Source of the DNA: VRUE01 sp963695835
GTDB lineage: Bacteria > Actinomycetota > Thermoleophilia > Solirubrobacterales > 70-9
Reading direction: 5' to 3'
NCBI GenBank assembly: GCA_963695835.1
Contig: CAVOHR010000001.1
Coordinates: 310,001-374,000 of the forward strand
DNA length: 64,000 bases
Shown here: positions 1 to 7,584 of the stretch, piece after piece
Position numbering within the stretch: the stretch's first letter is position 1
Layout of the letters: every line of letters begins with the position of its first letter
Notes under the pieces: generated by a model
What the model was told of the DNA's origin: nothing
Databases searched by the model: none
Seen by the model: only the letters and a program-made list of their open reading frames with translations
Made by a program: the position numbers and the translations under genes

Positions 1-2
1 GC

Positions 3-203
3 CCGCTCGACCTCCAGCGCCTTGCGGGAGAGGTTTGGCCCCCCACGGGCAGCATCGTCGCAGGCGAGCACCGCGTCGCACGCTCCACGCTTCAGGAGGC
101 GCTCGAACGGCTGCTCGCCGATCAGCGTCACGTCCAACGCGATGCGGAGGGCAGGCCGTACCTGCTCGATCCCGTGTTCGCCGAGTGGCTCAGACGCCGT
201 TGA
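3..203 (+). CDS. 3' end of an AAA-family ATP-binding protein (partial)
   Basis: An open frame enters from the left edge and stops with TGA at 201-203. The last 66 codons read like the C-terminal winged-helix region of archaeal-type ATP-binding proteins: a helix with RVARSTLQEALERLL, then the typical ending YLLDPVFAEWLRR. The ATPase core lies outside the window. From position 125 on, the DNA is duplicated exactly at 2319-2424, where the same gene family is broken. I infer membership from the C-terminal pattern alone. Confidence 0.55.
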   Translation, partial: PLDLQRLAGEVWPPTGSIVAGEHRVARSTLQEALERLLADQRHVQRDAEGRPYLLDPVFAEWLRRR

Positions 204-230
204 GGTTGTCTCTGGCTTCTCACCCCTGCC
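125..230. repeat. 106-bp direct repeat, copy 1
   Basis: Positions 125-230 are identical, by reading base for base, to 2319-2424. The repeat covers the last 26 codons and stop of the plus-strand ATPase fragment and 26 bp beyond it. It reaches into the last codons and stop of the minus-strand ATPase gene ending at 220. The two copies bracket the ATPase/DUF2283 segment, so they look like the scar of a duplication or insertion event. No transposase is present. Confidence 0.85.
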
Positions 231-1650
231 AGGCGCCGAGCAGCTCTTCGGGGCCGAACGCGGCATCCGCGGCGACGTCATCGGCGAGGCCGGCACGGCT
301 GACGGCGACCAGCTTGGCGGCCTCGGCACCTGGGACGACGGCGCGATGCCTCGCCAGACCGCGCAGCTCGGGCGCCGAGAGCGGCTCGCTCTCACGCCAC
401 TTGACGGAGCCGACGAATCCGATTTTCGTTGGCTCGGGCGCGTCTCCACCGACCAGGTCCACCTCGACGGCGTGATCGCGTCGCCACCAGGACCCAACGT
501 GCCGGGCGCCGTCGAGGCGCTCGCTCAGCGCGGTGTCGGCAAGCAGCCGCTCGAGGCCCTCGCGAACAACCGGCTCGACAGCTCGACCGCGGTAGGCGCT
601 CCAGTCGCGCATGATCCGCTCGATGGCGAGGTCCGGCCTGCCCCGCGACAGCTCGGCGATGTGGGGGCCGACGAAGCGCAGCCAGAAGCGGAGGTAGGGG
701 TCGATCACCGTGTACTTGGCCGCCGTCCTTCCCGGCGGGGCGGCGTAGGGAAGCTCCCTGGCCACAAGCCGCTTTGCCTCCACGAGCACCTCCAGGGCGG
801 CCGTCAGGGTGTTGCCCTTCACCCCGCTGCGCGATTGGATGCGGCTGTAGGCGGTCTCGCCGTGGCCGATCGCCTCGATCACCTTCCTCGCCTGCAGCTC
901 GCGCTCGAACTCCGACGCCATGATCCGCAGCGCGGTGGTCGCGAACGGAGTCTGGTCGTCGCGCAGCGCATCCGCCAGGAACTCTCGCAGACCGGCTGAG
1001 CGCGGCCACGACGCAGCGAGCAGCGGAAACCCGCCGACCACGAGGTAGCGGTCGATCGCCTCGGCGGCACCGGGAGCGTGGGTGATGCCGGCGACGGCCG
1101 CTGGGCTGAGGGGCGCGATCCGCATCTCGCGCGTCGGCCTGCCGTGCAGGGGCGAGCGCTCCCCCACCAGGGTCTCCATCATCCGCACGTCGGACCCCAC
1201 GCAGACGAGCAGGATCGGCGATGCCTCCAGCGTTCTGTCCCAGGCCTTCTGGAGATCGGCGGCAAAGCCGGGGTCCAGCTCGGTCAGGTAGGGCAGCTCG
1301 TCGATCACGACGATCGCCGGGTCCGCGGGGGTGAGGCCCTGCGCGGCGGCCCGCAACGCAGCCGGCCAGGAATCGTAGGAGGCGCCCTGGAAGGCGTCCG
1401 CGGCGGCAAGGCCCGATTCCCTGACCGCCTCGACGAAGCCGGCGAGGGCGTCCGGCCGGGGGCGTCGTGGCGCCTGGTAGAAGCAGTAGCGGGCCCGCGA
1501 GCGATCGCAGAGCTCCTGCATCAAGCGCGACTTGCCGACCCGGCGGCGGCCGCGCATCCACACGAAGCGCGCCCTGCCGGTGTGTCTGACCAGATCGAGC
1601 TCCGACCCCAGCTCGGCCAACTCGCTGGCTCTGCCGACGAAGGAGTTCAT
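220..1650 (-). CDS. AAA-family ATPase, DUF234-type ATP-binding protein
   Basis: Putative P-loop ATPase of the archaeal-ATPase/DUF234 group, whose cellular role is unknown. Starting at ATG 1650 the protein has 476 residues. The Walker A motif GRRRVGKS lies near residues 34-41, a Walker B stretch AIVVIDELPYL near 114-124, and a C-terminal half has the DUF234-like motif YLRFWLRFV followed by a nuclease-like region (VEVDLVGG). A TTG six bases upstream could also start it. ATG 1650 is preferred because a -10-like TAGAGT lies exactly six bases upstream, giving a leaderless transcript. An inverted repeat overlaps that -10. The 3' end lies inside the 106-bp repeat. Such ATPases are often accessory genes near toxin-antitoxin modules. 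Confidence 0.8.
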   Translation of the reverse strand: MNSFVGRASELAELGSELDLVRHTGRARFVWMRGRRRVGKSRLMQELCDRSRARYCFYQAPRRPRPDALAGFVEAVRESGLAAADAFQGASYDSWPAALRAAAQGLTPADPAIVVIDELPYLTELDPGFAADLQKAWDRTLEASPILLVCVGSDVRMMETLVGERSPLHGRPTREMRIAPLSPAAVAGITHAPGAAEAIDRYLVVGGFPLLAASWPRSAGLREFLADALRDDQTPFATTALRIMASEFERELQARKVIEAIGHGETAYSRIQSRSGVKGNTLTAALEVLVEAKRLVARELPYAAPPGRTAAKYTVIDPYLRFWLRFVGPHIAELSRGRPDLAIERIMRDWSAYRGRAVEPVVREGLERLLADTALSERLDGARHVGSWWRRDHAVEVDLVGGDAPEPTKIGFVGSVKWRESEPLSAPELRGLARHRAVVPGAEAAKLVAVSRAGLADDVAADAAFGPEELLGAWQG

Positions 1651-1656
1651 AGGCAA

Positions 1657-1674
1657 ACTCTAGCTGACTAGAGT
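1657..1674. promoter_or_regulatory. Inverted repeat over the ATPase -10 box (candidate operator)
   Basis: ACTCTAG, four spacer bases, then CTAGAGT form a perfect 7-bp inverted repeat. Read on the minus strand, the left arm supplies TAGAGT, a TANNNT-type -10 box, six bases before ATG 1650. A symmetrical site covering a -10 box is what an autorepressor operator would look like. The regulator is not identified. Confidence 0.5.
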
Positions 1675-1715
1675 CTAGTTTGGAAGAGACCGCTTCAGTC
1701 GCTTCGAGGGAGCGC

Positions 1716-2006
1716 TCAGGCCGCAGCGCGAACGCCGACATCCAGCGTCACCGGCCGATCCGGTGCGGCAAGGGCTGCCTGAGCGGCGGCGGTCAGGGCC
1801 GCCCCGTCCAATCCGTAACGCTCGGCGGCGACCCCAAGCAGGTCGATATGATCGTGCGGGCTCAGCAACTCGACATTTACGGGGCAGTCATGCGCAAAGG
1901 TGACGTGGCAGTGGGCGCCGTCGACGTCCTCGCCGCCATCCCAGGCGTCGACCTCGACCAAGTCGATTGAGAGTGCGTCGGCTTCGCTGTCGTAGTCGGC
2001 CTTCAT
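1716..2006 (-). CDS. DUF2283 domain protein (antitoxin-like)
   Basis: A 96-residue protein that begins with the DUF2283 signature YDSEADALSIDLVEV. DUF2283 proteins are commonly coded next to DUF4258 proteins in toxin-antitoxin-like pairs. Here the start codon overlaps by four bases (ATGA) the stop of an upstream DUF4258-like frame, the usual coupling for such pairs. The C-terminal third (AALTAAAQAALAAPDRPVTLDV) is Ala-rich and helical. Because the partner is broken, this gene is probably an orphan antitoxin. Confidence 0.7.
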   Translation of the reverse strand: MKADYDSEADALSIDLVEVDAWDGGEDVDGAHCHVTFAHDCPVNVELLSPHDHIDLLGVAAERYGLDGAALTAAAQAALAAPDRPVTLDVGVRAAA

Positions 2007-2164
2007 CGGCGTCTCCTGTGGATTGTGACGATCAGATCCGGGTCGTCAAGTGCAACCACAACCCGGATGCGCTCGCCTCGAACGTAACCGACGTATCTGA
2101 CCTTGCCGACCGGCTCCCCGACGCATGTACGGGATGCCCGTACACTGATGTACGGTAAATCCGT
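2003..2164 (-). pseudogene. Truncated DUF4258/toxin-like partner of the DUF2283 gene
   Basis: The minus-strand frame ends RIRVVVALDDPDLIVTIHRR then stop, which matches the C-terminal strand pair of DUF4258/BrnT-like toxins. Upstream the frame soon hits a stop at 2165-2167 with no ATG, GTG or TTG that would give a normal 90-120 residue protein. A start-like MRGVDWPLIIERIY lies in another frame just upstream, consistent with a frameshift plus internal loss. A perfect 8-bp inverted repeat (TGTACGGG, ATG, CCCGTACA; 2126-2144) sits inside this remnant. I call it a decayed toxin gene; the family call rests on the tail only. Confidence 0.45.
2126..2144. repeat. 8-bp perfect inverted repeat
   Basis: TGTACGGG and CCCGTACA are separated by three bases. 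A third half-copy TGTACGG follows at 2149-2155. This might be the old operator of the toxin-antitoxin pair or part of a rearrangement junction. Confidence 0.4.
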
Positions 2165-2200
2165 TCAATTATCAGGGGCCAGTCGACCCCGCGCATCTGA

Positions 2201-2397
2201 TCGACCGGCGCTCCTGCAGCTGCGGCGCTTGAGCTGGCGCTCGAGGAAACCCGAGATGCACACCAGGCGCTGTGGGACGGCCTCGACAGGAACGAACGCC
2301 TGATCCTGCTGGCGATCGGCGTCACGTCCAACGCGATGCGGAGGGCAGGCCGTACCTGCTCGATCCCGTGTTCGCCGAGTGGCTCAGACGCCGTTGA
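2201..2397 (+). pseudogene. Remnant of an AAA-family ATPase C-terminal region, frameshifted
   Basis: From about 2210 one plus frame reads ALELALEETRDAHQALW and then GLDRNERLILLAIG, the linker and first winged-helix segment seen in ATP-binding proteins of this group. At 2318 the sequence joins the 106-bp repeat in a different frame, so the proper ending LLDPVFAEWLRR with TGA at 2395-2397 is out of phase. Compared with 3-203, about 40 codons are missing. The junction lies in the shared pattern CTGCT..GATC.GCGTC, suggesting deletion between short homologies. An in-frame stop at 2198-2200 also cuts it off upstream. Confidence 0.6.
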
Positions 2398-2424
2398 GGT
2401 TGTCTCTGGCTTCTCACCCCTGCC
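2319..2424. repeat. 106-bp direct repeat, copy 2
   Basis: Exact copy of 125-230 at an offset of 2194 bases. It carries the out-of-frame ATPase ending and the last bases of an antisense ATPase 3' end whose body is absent here. Unique sequence leading to the polymerase gene follows directly. Confidence 0.85.
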
Positions 2425-2478
2425 GACGAAAGATGGCCATGCTGCCAGCAGGGCGAGTGTCGTAGCTTTCCCATCGCC

Positions 2479-4506
2479 TTGGAGACACTGGGGACAACGG
2501 AGCGCGGGGGAGACGCGGCCGAGTCGGCGCGGCGTGGGTCGGCGGTCGGGGCGTTCGATTGGGGTGGGGTCGCGACCTGGCTGCTCGCCGCGGTGCTGGT
2601 CGTCTACCTGGCGCTGGAAAACGGCGGCTACGACCCGATCCCGCGCGACCAGCTCGGGGTCGCGGTCTGGTGGGCGCTGCTGCTCGGGGTCGCGGTCGAG
2701 GCGCTGCCGGTGCCGGGGCGGACCCGCGCGGCGCTGGTCGCGCTCGGCCTGCTGCTCGGCTTCGCCGCCTGGACGGCGCTCTCGATGGGATGGACGCAGA
2801 GCGAGGAGCGGACCGCCACCGAGCTGGCCCGTGTCGCCACCTACCTGGGCGTCTTCGCGCTGGGGATCTGCCTCGTCACCCGCCGGCGCGCCGGCGGCCG
2901 GGCGCTCCTGAACGGCGTCACCTTCGGCCTCGCCCTGGTCGCGGCGCTGGCGGTCCTCTCCCGCCTCCACATGGCCTGGTTCCCTCCCAACGAACTGGGC
3001 AAGGCGCTGCCGGGGATCGACATCGAGCGCCGCCTCTCCTACCCGCTGGGCTACTCGAGCGCGATGGGCGCGCTGGCCGGAATCACCCTGCCGCTGCTGC
3101 TCGCCGCGACCGCCTCGGCGCGGACGATCGCCGCCCAGGCGCTGGCCGCCGCGGCCTTCCCGCTCGCCGGCCTCGCCCTCTACCTCTCCACCTCGGGCAC
3201 CGGCGCCGCCGTCGCGGCGGCGGCGATGCTCGCCTTCCTCGCCCTCTCCCCCGACCGCCTGCCGAAGCTCCTCACCCTCGCCGCGGGAGCCGGCGGCGCG
3301 GCGCTGCTCGCGCTGGCGGTCCACAGTCGCGAGGCGCTCGCCCGCGGCCTGCCTACTCCCGCCGCCGAACAGCAGGGGACCGAGGTGATCTGGATCGCGC
3401 TGGCGGTCTGCGCCGGCGTCGCCCTGGTCCAGATCGGAATCGGGCTCGCCGTCCGGCATGTGCGCCGCCCCCGCTGGCTCCAGGTCAGCCGGGGTCAGGC
3501 GCTGGTCGCGACCGCGGCGGTGGTCGTCGTCGCGATCCCGATCTCGATCGGCGCCGGGCTGCCGCACGAGATCTCGCACCGCTGGGAGGTCTTCAAGAGC
3601 CACGGCGGCGGAGCGAGGGCCGCGCCCAGCTCGCCCGCGTCGATCTTCAACTCGACCAGCAGCGGTCGCTACCAGTTCTGGGAAGCGGCGGTGGATGCGA
3701 GCGAAACGGCGCCCTGGAAGGGGATCGGCCCCGGCACCTTCGAGTTCTGGTGGGCGCAGCACGGCTCCTACGCCGGCTTCGTCCGCAACGCCCACTCGCT
3801 CTACCTGGAGGGCTTCGCCGAGCTGGGGATCCCCGGGCTGGTCCTGATCGGAGGCTTCGTCCTCGCCGTTCTCGGCACCGGCGCCGTGCGCGCGCTGCGG
3901 GCGCCGCCCGAGCAGCGCCTCCTGCTCGCCGCCGCGACCGCCGGCGCCGCCGGCTTCGCGATGGCCGCCGCCCTCGACTGGGTCTGGCAGCTTGGGGCGC
4001 TGGCGGTCGCCTTCGTTCTGCTGGCGGCCGTCGCGGTGAGCGGCTACTCGCTGCCCGAACCGCGCCGCAACCGGCACCGGCGCAAACGCAAACGGAAGCG
4101 CCGCAACCGCAGCCGGCTCCAGCGCGCCGCGGTAGCCGCGGTCGCCGTCGTCGCGCTGGTTGCGATCTGGTTCCCACTGCGCGGCGCGACGGCGCTGCGC
4201 CAGAGCCAGCTCGACGCCGCGCGCGGCGACCTCCCCGCCGCGCTGCAACAGGCCCGCGACGCCGCCGACGCGCAGCCCGACGCCGCCTCCCCCCTGCTGC
4301 AGGAGGCGCTGATCCTCGAGCAGCAGGGGAAGCTCCGCGCCGCCGCCGCCGCGGCGGCGGCGGCCACCCGCAAGGAAAGCGCCGACTGGCGCACCTGGCT
4401 CGTCCTCGCCCGGATCGAAGCCGAGCGGGGGCGGGTCGCGAGCTCGCTGCGCGCCTACGGGCGGGCGCGGGCGCGCAATCCGAACTACATACTGTTCCGG
4501 GAATGA
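2479..4506 (+). CDS. O-antigen ligase/Wzy-like polymerase with C-terminal TPR tail
   Basis: Multi-pass membrane protein of 675 residues from a TTG start; no better in-frame start is visible. It has many hydrophobic segments and the Wzy_C family motif NAHSLYLEGFAELGIPG near residue 437, the periplasmic-loop signature of O-antigen ligases and polymerases. A strongly basic stretch near residue 528 is followed by one more membrane segment and an Ala-rich TPR-like region from about residue 577 to the end, rather like the tails of some Wzy and PglL-like enzymes. It would link lipid-bound oligosaccharide repeat units outside the membrane. It opens a tight plus-strand run; its stop overlaps the next start as ATGA. 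Polymerase versus ligase cannot be settled from sequence. Confidence 0.75.
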   Translation: METLGTTERGGDAAESARRGSAVGAFDWGGVATWLLAAVLVVYLALENGGYDPIPRDQLGVAVWWALLLGVAVEALPVPGRTRAALVALGLLLGFAAWTALSMGWTQSEERTATELARVATYLGVFALGICLVTRRRAGGRALLNGVTFGLALVAALAVLSRLHMAWFPPNELGKALPGIDIERRLSYPLGYSSAMGALAGITLPLLLAATASARTIAAQALAAAAFPLAGLALYLSTSGTGAAVAAAAMLAFLALSPDRLPKLLTLAAGAGGAALLALAVHSREALARGLPTPAAEQQGTEVIWIALAVCAGVALVQIGIGLAVRHVRRPRWLQVSRGQALVATAAVVVVAIPISIGAGLPHEISHRWEVFKSHGGGARAAPSSPASIFNSTSSGRYQFWEAAVDASETAPWKGIGPGTFEFWWAQHGSYAGFVRNAHSLYLEGFAELGIPGLVLIGGFVLAVLGTGAVRALRAPPEQRLLLAAATAGAAGFAMAAALDWVWQLGALAVAFVLLAAVAVSGYSLPEPRRNRHRRKRKRKRRNRSRLQRAAVAAVAVVALVAIWFPLRGATALRQSQLDAARGDLPAALQQARDAADAQPDAASPLLQEALILEQQGKLRAAAAAAAAATRKESADWRTWLVLARIEAERGRVASSLRAYGRARARNPNYILFRE

Positions 4507-5369
4507 CAGCGACGAGATTGCGTGAGACGGCCTATCTCGGCTCCAACGTCGCAAAGAACCTGGCTGCGCCGTTGCTGACCTCGCTGCGGAAGCGGCGCGG
4601 TTCCTACGGGCTGGACGGCGATCCCGCCGCGATCGAGGAAGTCGCACAGCGGGTAATCGACCTGGCACAGGAGGGTGGCGTCACCCTGCCCGGAAGCTCG
4701 ATCCTGGAGCTGGGCCCGGGACGGACTCCCGACCTTGGATTGCTCCTCCGATCATGGGGAGCAGACCGGATCCTGAGCCTCGACACCACCCTCCAGATCG
4801 GTCCCACGGAGGTAGACGCCGCCGCACAGCGCATCGCTGCAGGACAGCAGGGGATCGCCGGAGGGGAAGAGCTCCGAAAGGGGACGCGGTTCGAGGCCTA
4901 CGACGGCGCCTCGATCCCGACGAACGACGGCGCCTTCGACCTGGCCTTCTCCAAGTCCGTGCTCGAGCACGTCCGCCTCAGGCAGGTCAGCCCGCTCCTG
5001 CGCGAGCTCACGCGGGCCCTGCGTCCCGGCGGCGTCATGGTTCACATCATCGACCTGCGGGACCACATGTTCATCGACGGCGACCATGCGGTCACAGGCA
5101 ACTGGCTGAAGGCACTGGAGTATCGCGAACGGTCGTTCAACCTGATGTTCTCCAATCGCTCGACCTACATCAATCGCCTGCGGAGCGAGGAGTGGCGGCG
5201 GGCCTTCGCCGGACCTGGCCTGGAAATCGTCCGCTGGGACGAGTCGCGGCTGCCCCTCGACGAGTCCTTCAGGCGCGAGGCGCTGGATCGGCGCTGGCGG
5301 AACCTCGCCGAGGACGACCTACGGGTCGCCTGGGTCACGATGGTCGCCCGAAAGCCCGAAGACGGCTGA
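4503..5369 (+). CDS. Class I SAM-dependent methyltransferase
   Basis: 288-residue protein starting at the ATG that overlaps the polymerase stop. The SAM-binding motif ILELGPGRTPDLG lies near residues 67-79 and FDLAFSKSVLEHV near 140-152, then LRPGGVMVH, the order typical of class I methyltransferases. The position between a polymerase and sulfotransferases points to modification of a glycan or its precursor. The substrate cannot be told. It ends one base before the sulfotransferase start, so the two are probably co-translated. Confidence 0.75.
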   Translation: MTATRLRETAYLGSNVAKNLAAPLLTSLRKRRGSYGLDGDPAAIEEVAQRVIDLAQEGGVTLPGSSILELGPGRTPDLGLLLRSWGADRILSLDTTLQIGPTEVDAAAQRIAAGQQGIAGGEELRKGTRFEAYDGASIPTNDGAFDLAFSKSVLEHVRLRQVSPLLRELTRALRPGGVMVHIIDLRDHMFIDGDHAVTGNWLKALEYRERSFNLMFSNRSTYINRLRSEEWRRAFAGPGLEIVRWDESRLPLDESFRREALDRRWRNLAEDDLRVAWVTMVARKPEDG

Positions 5370-5370
5370 C

Positions 5371-6315
5371 GTGCCCAAGATCCTCTTCGTCGTCGGCATG
5401 GCTCGCAGCGGAAGCACGCTCTTGACCGCGCTGCTCAATGAGGCCGACGGCTTCGCCGGGCTCGGCGAGGCGCACGTCTACTGGGAGCTCGCCGGCAGCG
5501 AGGGACGCTGTGGCTGCGGCCAGAGCTTCGATGCCTGCCCCGTTTGGGGAACCCTGCATCGGGCGCATCGGGAGCAGGGCGTCGACTTCGACGAGATGCG
5601 GGACTCTTTCCGCGCCTTCGTACGGCCCCGGCCCAGCTCGCAGCTTCGCAGCCTCAGGGCCCGTCGGGGAGGGCTGGGGTCGGCCCGGCTGGCGCGCTAC
5701 CTGGACGCCACGGAGGCCGCCTACTCGTGGCTGGCGGAGCGCACCGAGTCCACGGTGCTGGTCGACTCGACCAAGCTCCCGGCGGCTGCGGACCTCACCG
5801 CGGCGATGGCGACGACGGACGTCTACCTCGTGCACCTTGTGCGCGACCCTCGCGCCGTCGCGCACTCGCTTGCCCGCAAGCGGCGCGAGGCGTCGGGCCG
5901 CGGGGCGAGACTCGGCTCGCTGCTCTATCTCGGCGTGGTGGCGAGGGCCGCACTCGACTGGACGCTGCGCAACACCTACGTGGAGGCGAAGCTGCGACGA
6001 CTCTCCGCGCGGCGGTACCTGCGACTGCGATTCGAGGATCTGACGCGTGAGCCACGCGGCACCATGGCGCGATTGCTGGAGTTCGTCGGCGCCGAGCCCT
6101 CCCCCGACGTCTTCGCGTCGGCGGACACGATCGAGCTCGGCGAGAACCACATCATCACGGGGGATACGGTTCGCTTCAAGCGTGGCTCGGTCACGGTCGC
6201 GCCGGCCGAGCAATGGCGCACCGAGATGCCGCTCCACGCCCAGGCGCTGGCGACCCTGATGGCCCTGCCGCTGCTCGCCTTCTACGCCTACCCGCTGCTG
6301 CCTCGGTCCCGCTAG
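5371..6315 (+). CDS. PAPS-dependent sulfotransferase family protein
   Basis: 314 residues from a GTG start. The 5'-phosphosulfate-binding loop GMARSGSTLLTALLN is at the N-terminus (residues 8-22) and a 3'-phosphate-binding segment VHLVRDPRAVAHSLARKR is near residue 155. These are the two defining motifs of sulfotransferases that use 3'-phosphoadenosine-5'-phosphosulfate. A late LRFEDLTREPRGTM segment also fits the family. The nearby glycosyltransferases suggest a carbohydrate hydroxyl as acceptor. No PAPS synthesis genes are in the window, so the donor must be made elsewhere. Confidence 0.8.
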   Translation: MPKILFVVGMARSGSTLLTALLNEADGFAGLGEAHVYWELAGSEGRCGCGQSFDACPVWGTLHRAHREQGVDFDEMRDSFRAFVRPRPSSQLRSLRARRGGLGSARLARYLDATEAAYSWLAERTESTVLVDSTKLPAAADLTAAMATTDVYLVHLVRDPRAVAHSLARKRREASGRGARLGSLLYLGVVARAALDWTLRNTYVEAKLRRLSARRYLRLRFEDLTREPRGTMARLLEFVGAEPSPDVFASADTIELGENHIITGDTVRFKRGSVTVAPAEQWRTEMPLHAQALATLMALPLLAFYAYPLLPRSR

Positions 6316-6332
6316 GCGACGGCCCGGTCCCG

Positions 6333-7574
6333 ATGCGCATCCTCCTGCTCTCCTACTGCTTCCCGCCGGTGCCGCTGATCGAGGCCCAGGTGGCCGCCAA
6401 GGTCAGCGGCCACCTCGACAGCTCGGTCGACGTGATCGCGGCCGACCCGAACCTCTGGCGGCTGCCACCCGACCACAGCCTCGACGGCTACGTCGAGGAG
6501 GCGTTCGGATCGGTGACCCGCCTCCGCCGTCCCGGCATGCCGCTGCTGATGAGGACCCACGGCAGGGTGCCGTTCCTGAGCGAGCGGCCGGACGCGCTCA
6601 CCTTCCTCAACGGGTGCGTGGCGAAGGAGCTGCGACGGCGCTCGCTCGACGACTACGACCTGCTGGTCACGCGCGGGCAGTTCCACTCGATCCACCTGGC
6701 GCCGCTGCGCCTCTCCCGGCGGCCGCCCTGGGTGGCCCACTTCAGCGATCCCTGGGTCGGCAACCCGACCAGGGGCGACGCGCGGCGAGTGCGCTGGATC
6801 AACAAGCGCAAGGAGGCGCGCGTGGTCGAGGCGGCAGACCGGCTCGTCTTCACCTCGGCGACGGCGGCCGAGTACACCGTCTCGCGCTACCCGGAGGCCA
6901 TCCGCGCCAAGACCCGCCACGTCCCGCACTGCTTCATGCCGGAGCTGTTCGAGGGCGCGGCGGCGCCGAGCGGCCCGCGCCTGCTCGCCCGCCACGTCGG
7001 CAACCTGCGCTGGAACCGCCACCCGGAACCCCTGTTCCGGGCCCTGCTGGAGCTGGAGCGGGCGCGGCCCGGCGCCCTCGGCGAGCTGCGCGTCGACCTG
7101 CTCGGCCTGATCAGCCCCTCGATGCTCGAGGGCGCCGCCGCCCGCGCCCTGCCGGCCGGCCTGCTCAAGGTCTCGCCGCCGGTCGACTACCGCGCCTCGC
7201 TGCTGGCGATGCGCGAATCCGACCTGCTGCTGGTGACCGAGACGGAGGCCGCGCGCAGCGTCGACCTGCACGCGAAGATCGTCGACTACACGGGAGCGGG
7301 CGTGCCGATCGTCGGCATCGTCCCGCCGGGCCCCACGGCCGACCTGATCGAGGCGCTCGGCGGCTGGCACGGCCACCCGGGACGACCGCAGGAGGGCGCG
7401 CGGGCGCTGCAGGCCGGCCTCGAGCAGGCGCGGCTGCGGCGCGGCGATTCCGCGCTCTGGGGGGACGCAGCGGTGCGCACCCGCTACAGCGCCGAGACCG
7501 TCGGCCGCGAGCTGGCAGCGAGCTACCGGGAGTGCGTCGGCGCGGGTTCGCACCCAGCCGTCGACGCCGGTTAG
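6333..7574 (+). CDS. GT4-like glycosyltransferase
   Basis: 413 residues from ATG 6333. The N-terminus (MRILLLSYCFPPVPLIEAQ) is the usual first strand of GT-B fold enzymes, followed by VTRGQFHSIHLAPLRLSRRP and HFSDPWVGNPTR. The C-terminal domain carries LLKVSPPVDYRASLLAM and AKIVDYTGAGVPIVGI, the place where GT4 enzymes bind the nucleotide sugar. The classical E-x7-E motif is not obvious, so the assignment is to the fold rather than a precise family. An extended frame upstream would run into the sulfotransferase and is rejected. Confidence 0.65.
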   Translation: MRILLLSYCFPPVPLIEAQVAAKVSGHLDSSVDVIAADPNLWRLPPDHSLDGYVEEAFGSVTRLRRPGMPLLMRTHGRVPFLSERPDALTFLNGCVAKELRRRSLDDYDLLVTRGQFHSIHLAPLRLSRRPPWVAHFSDPWVGNPTRGDARRVRWINKRKEARVVEAADRLVFTSATAAEYTVSRYPEAIRAKTRHVPHCFMPELFEGAAAPSGPRLLARHVGNLRWNRHPEPLFRALLELERARPGALGELRVDLLGLISPSMLEGAAARALPAGLLKVSPPVDYRASLLAMRESDLLLVTETEAARSVDLHAKIVDYTGAGVPIVGIVPPGPTADLIEALGGWHGHPGRPQEGARALQAGLEQARLRRGDSALWGDAAVRTRYSAETVGRELAASYRECVGAGSHPAVDAG

Positions 7575-7584
7575 GGTTGGCCCA

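Noticed and set aside
2032..4668. Very long open frame (878 codons) on the minus strand
   Set aside because: It is antisense to the polymerase gene, is full of Arg/Gly/Pro as expected from a GC-rich shadow frame, and has no domain. Only its last codons overlap the real toxin remnant.
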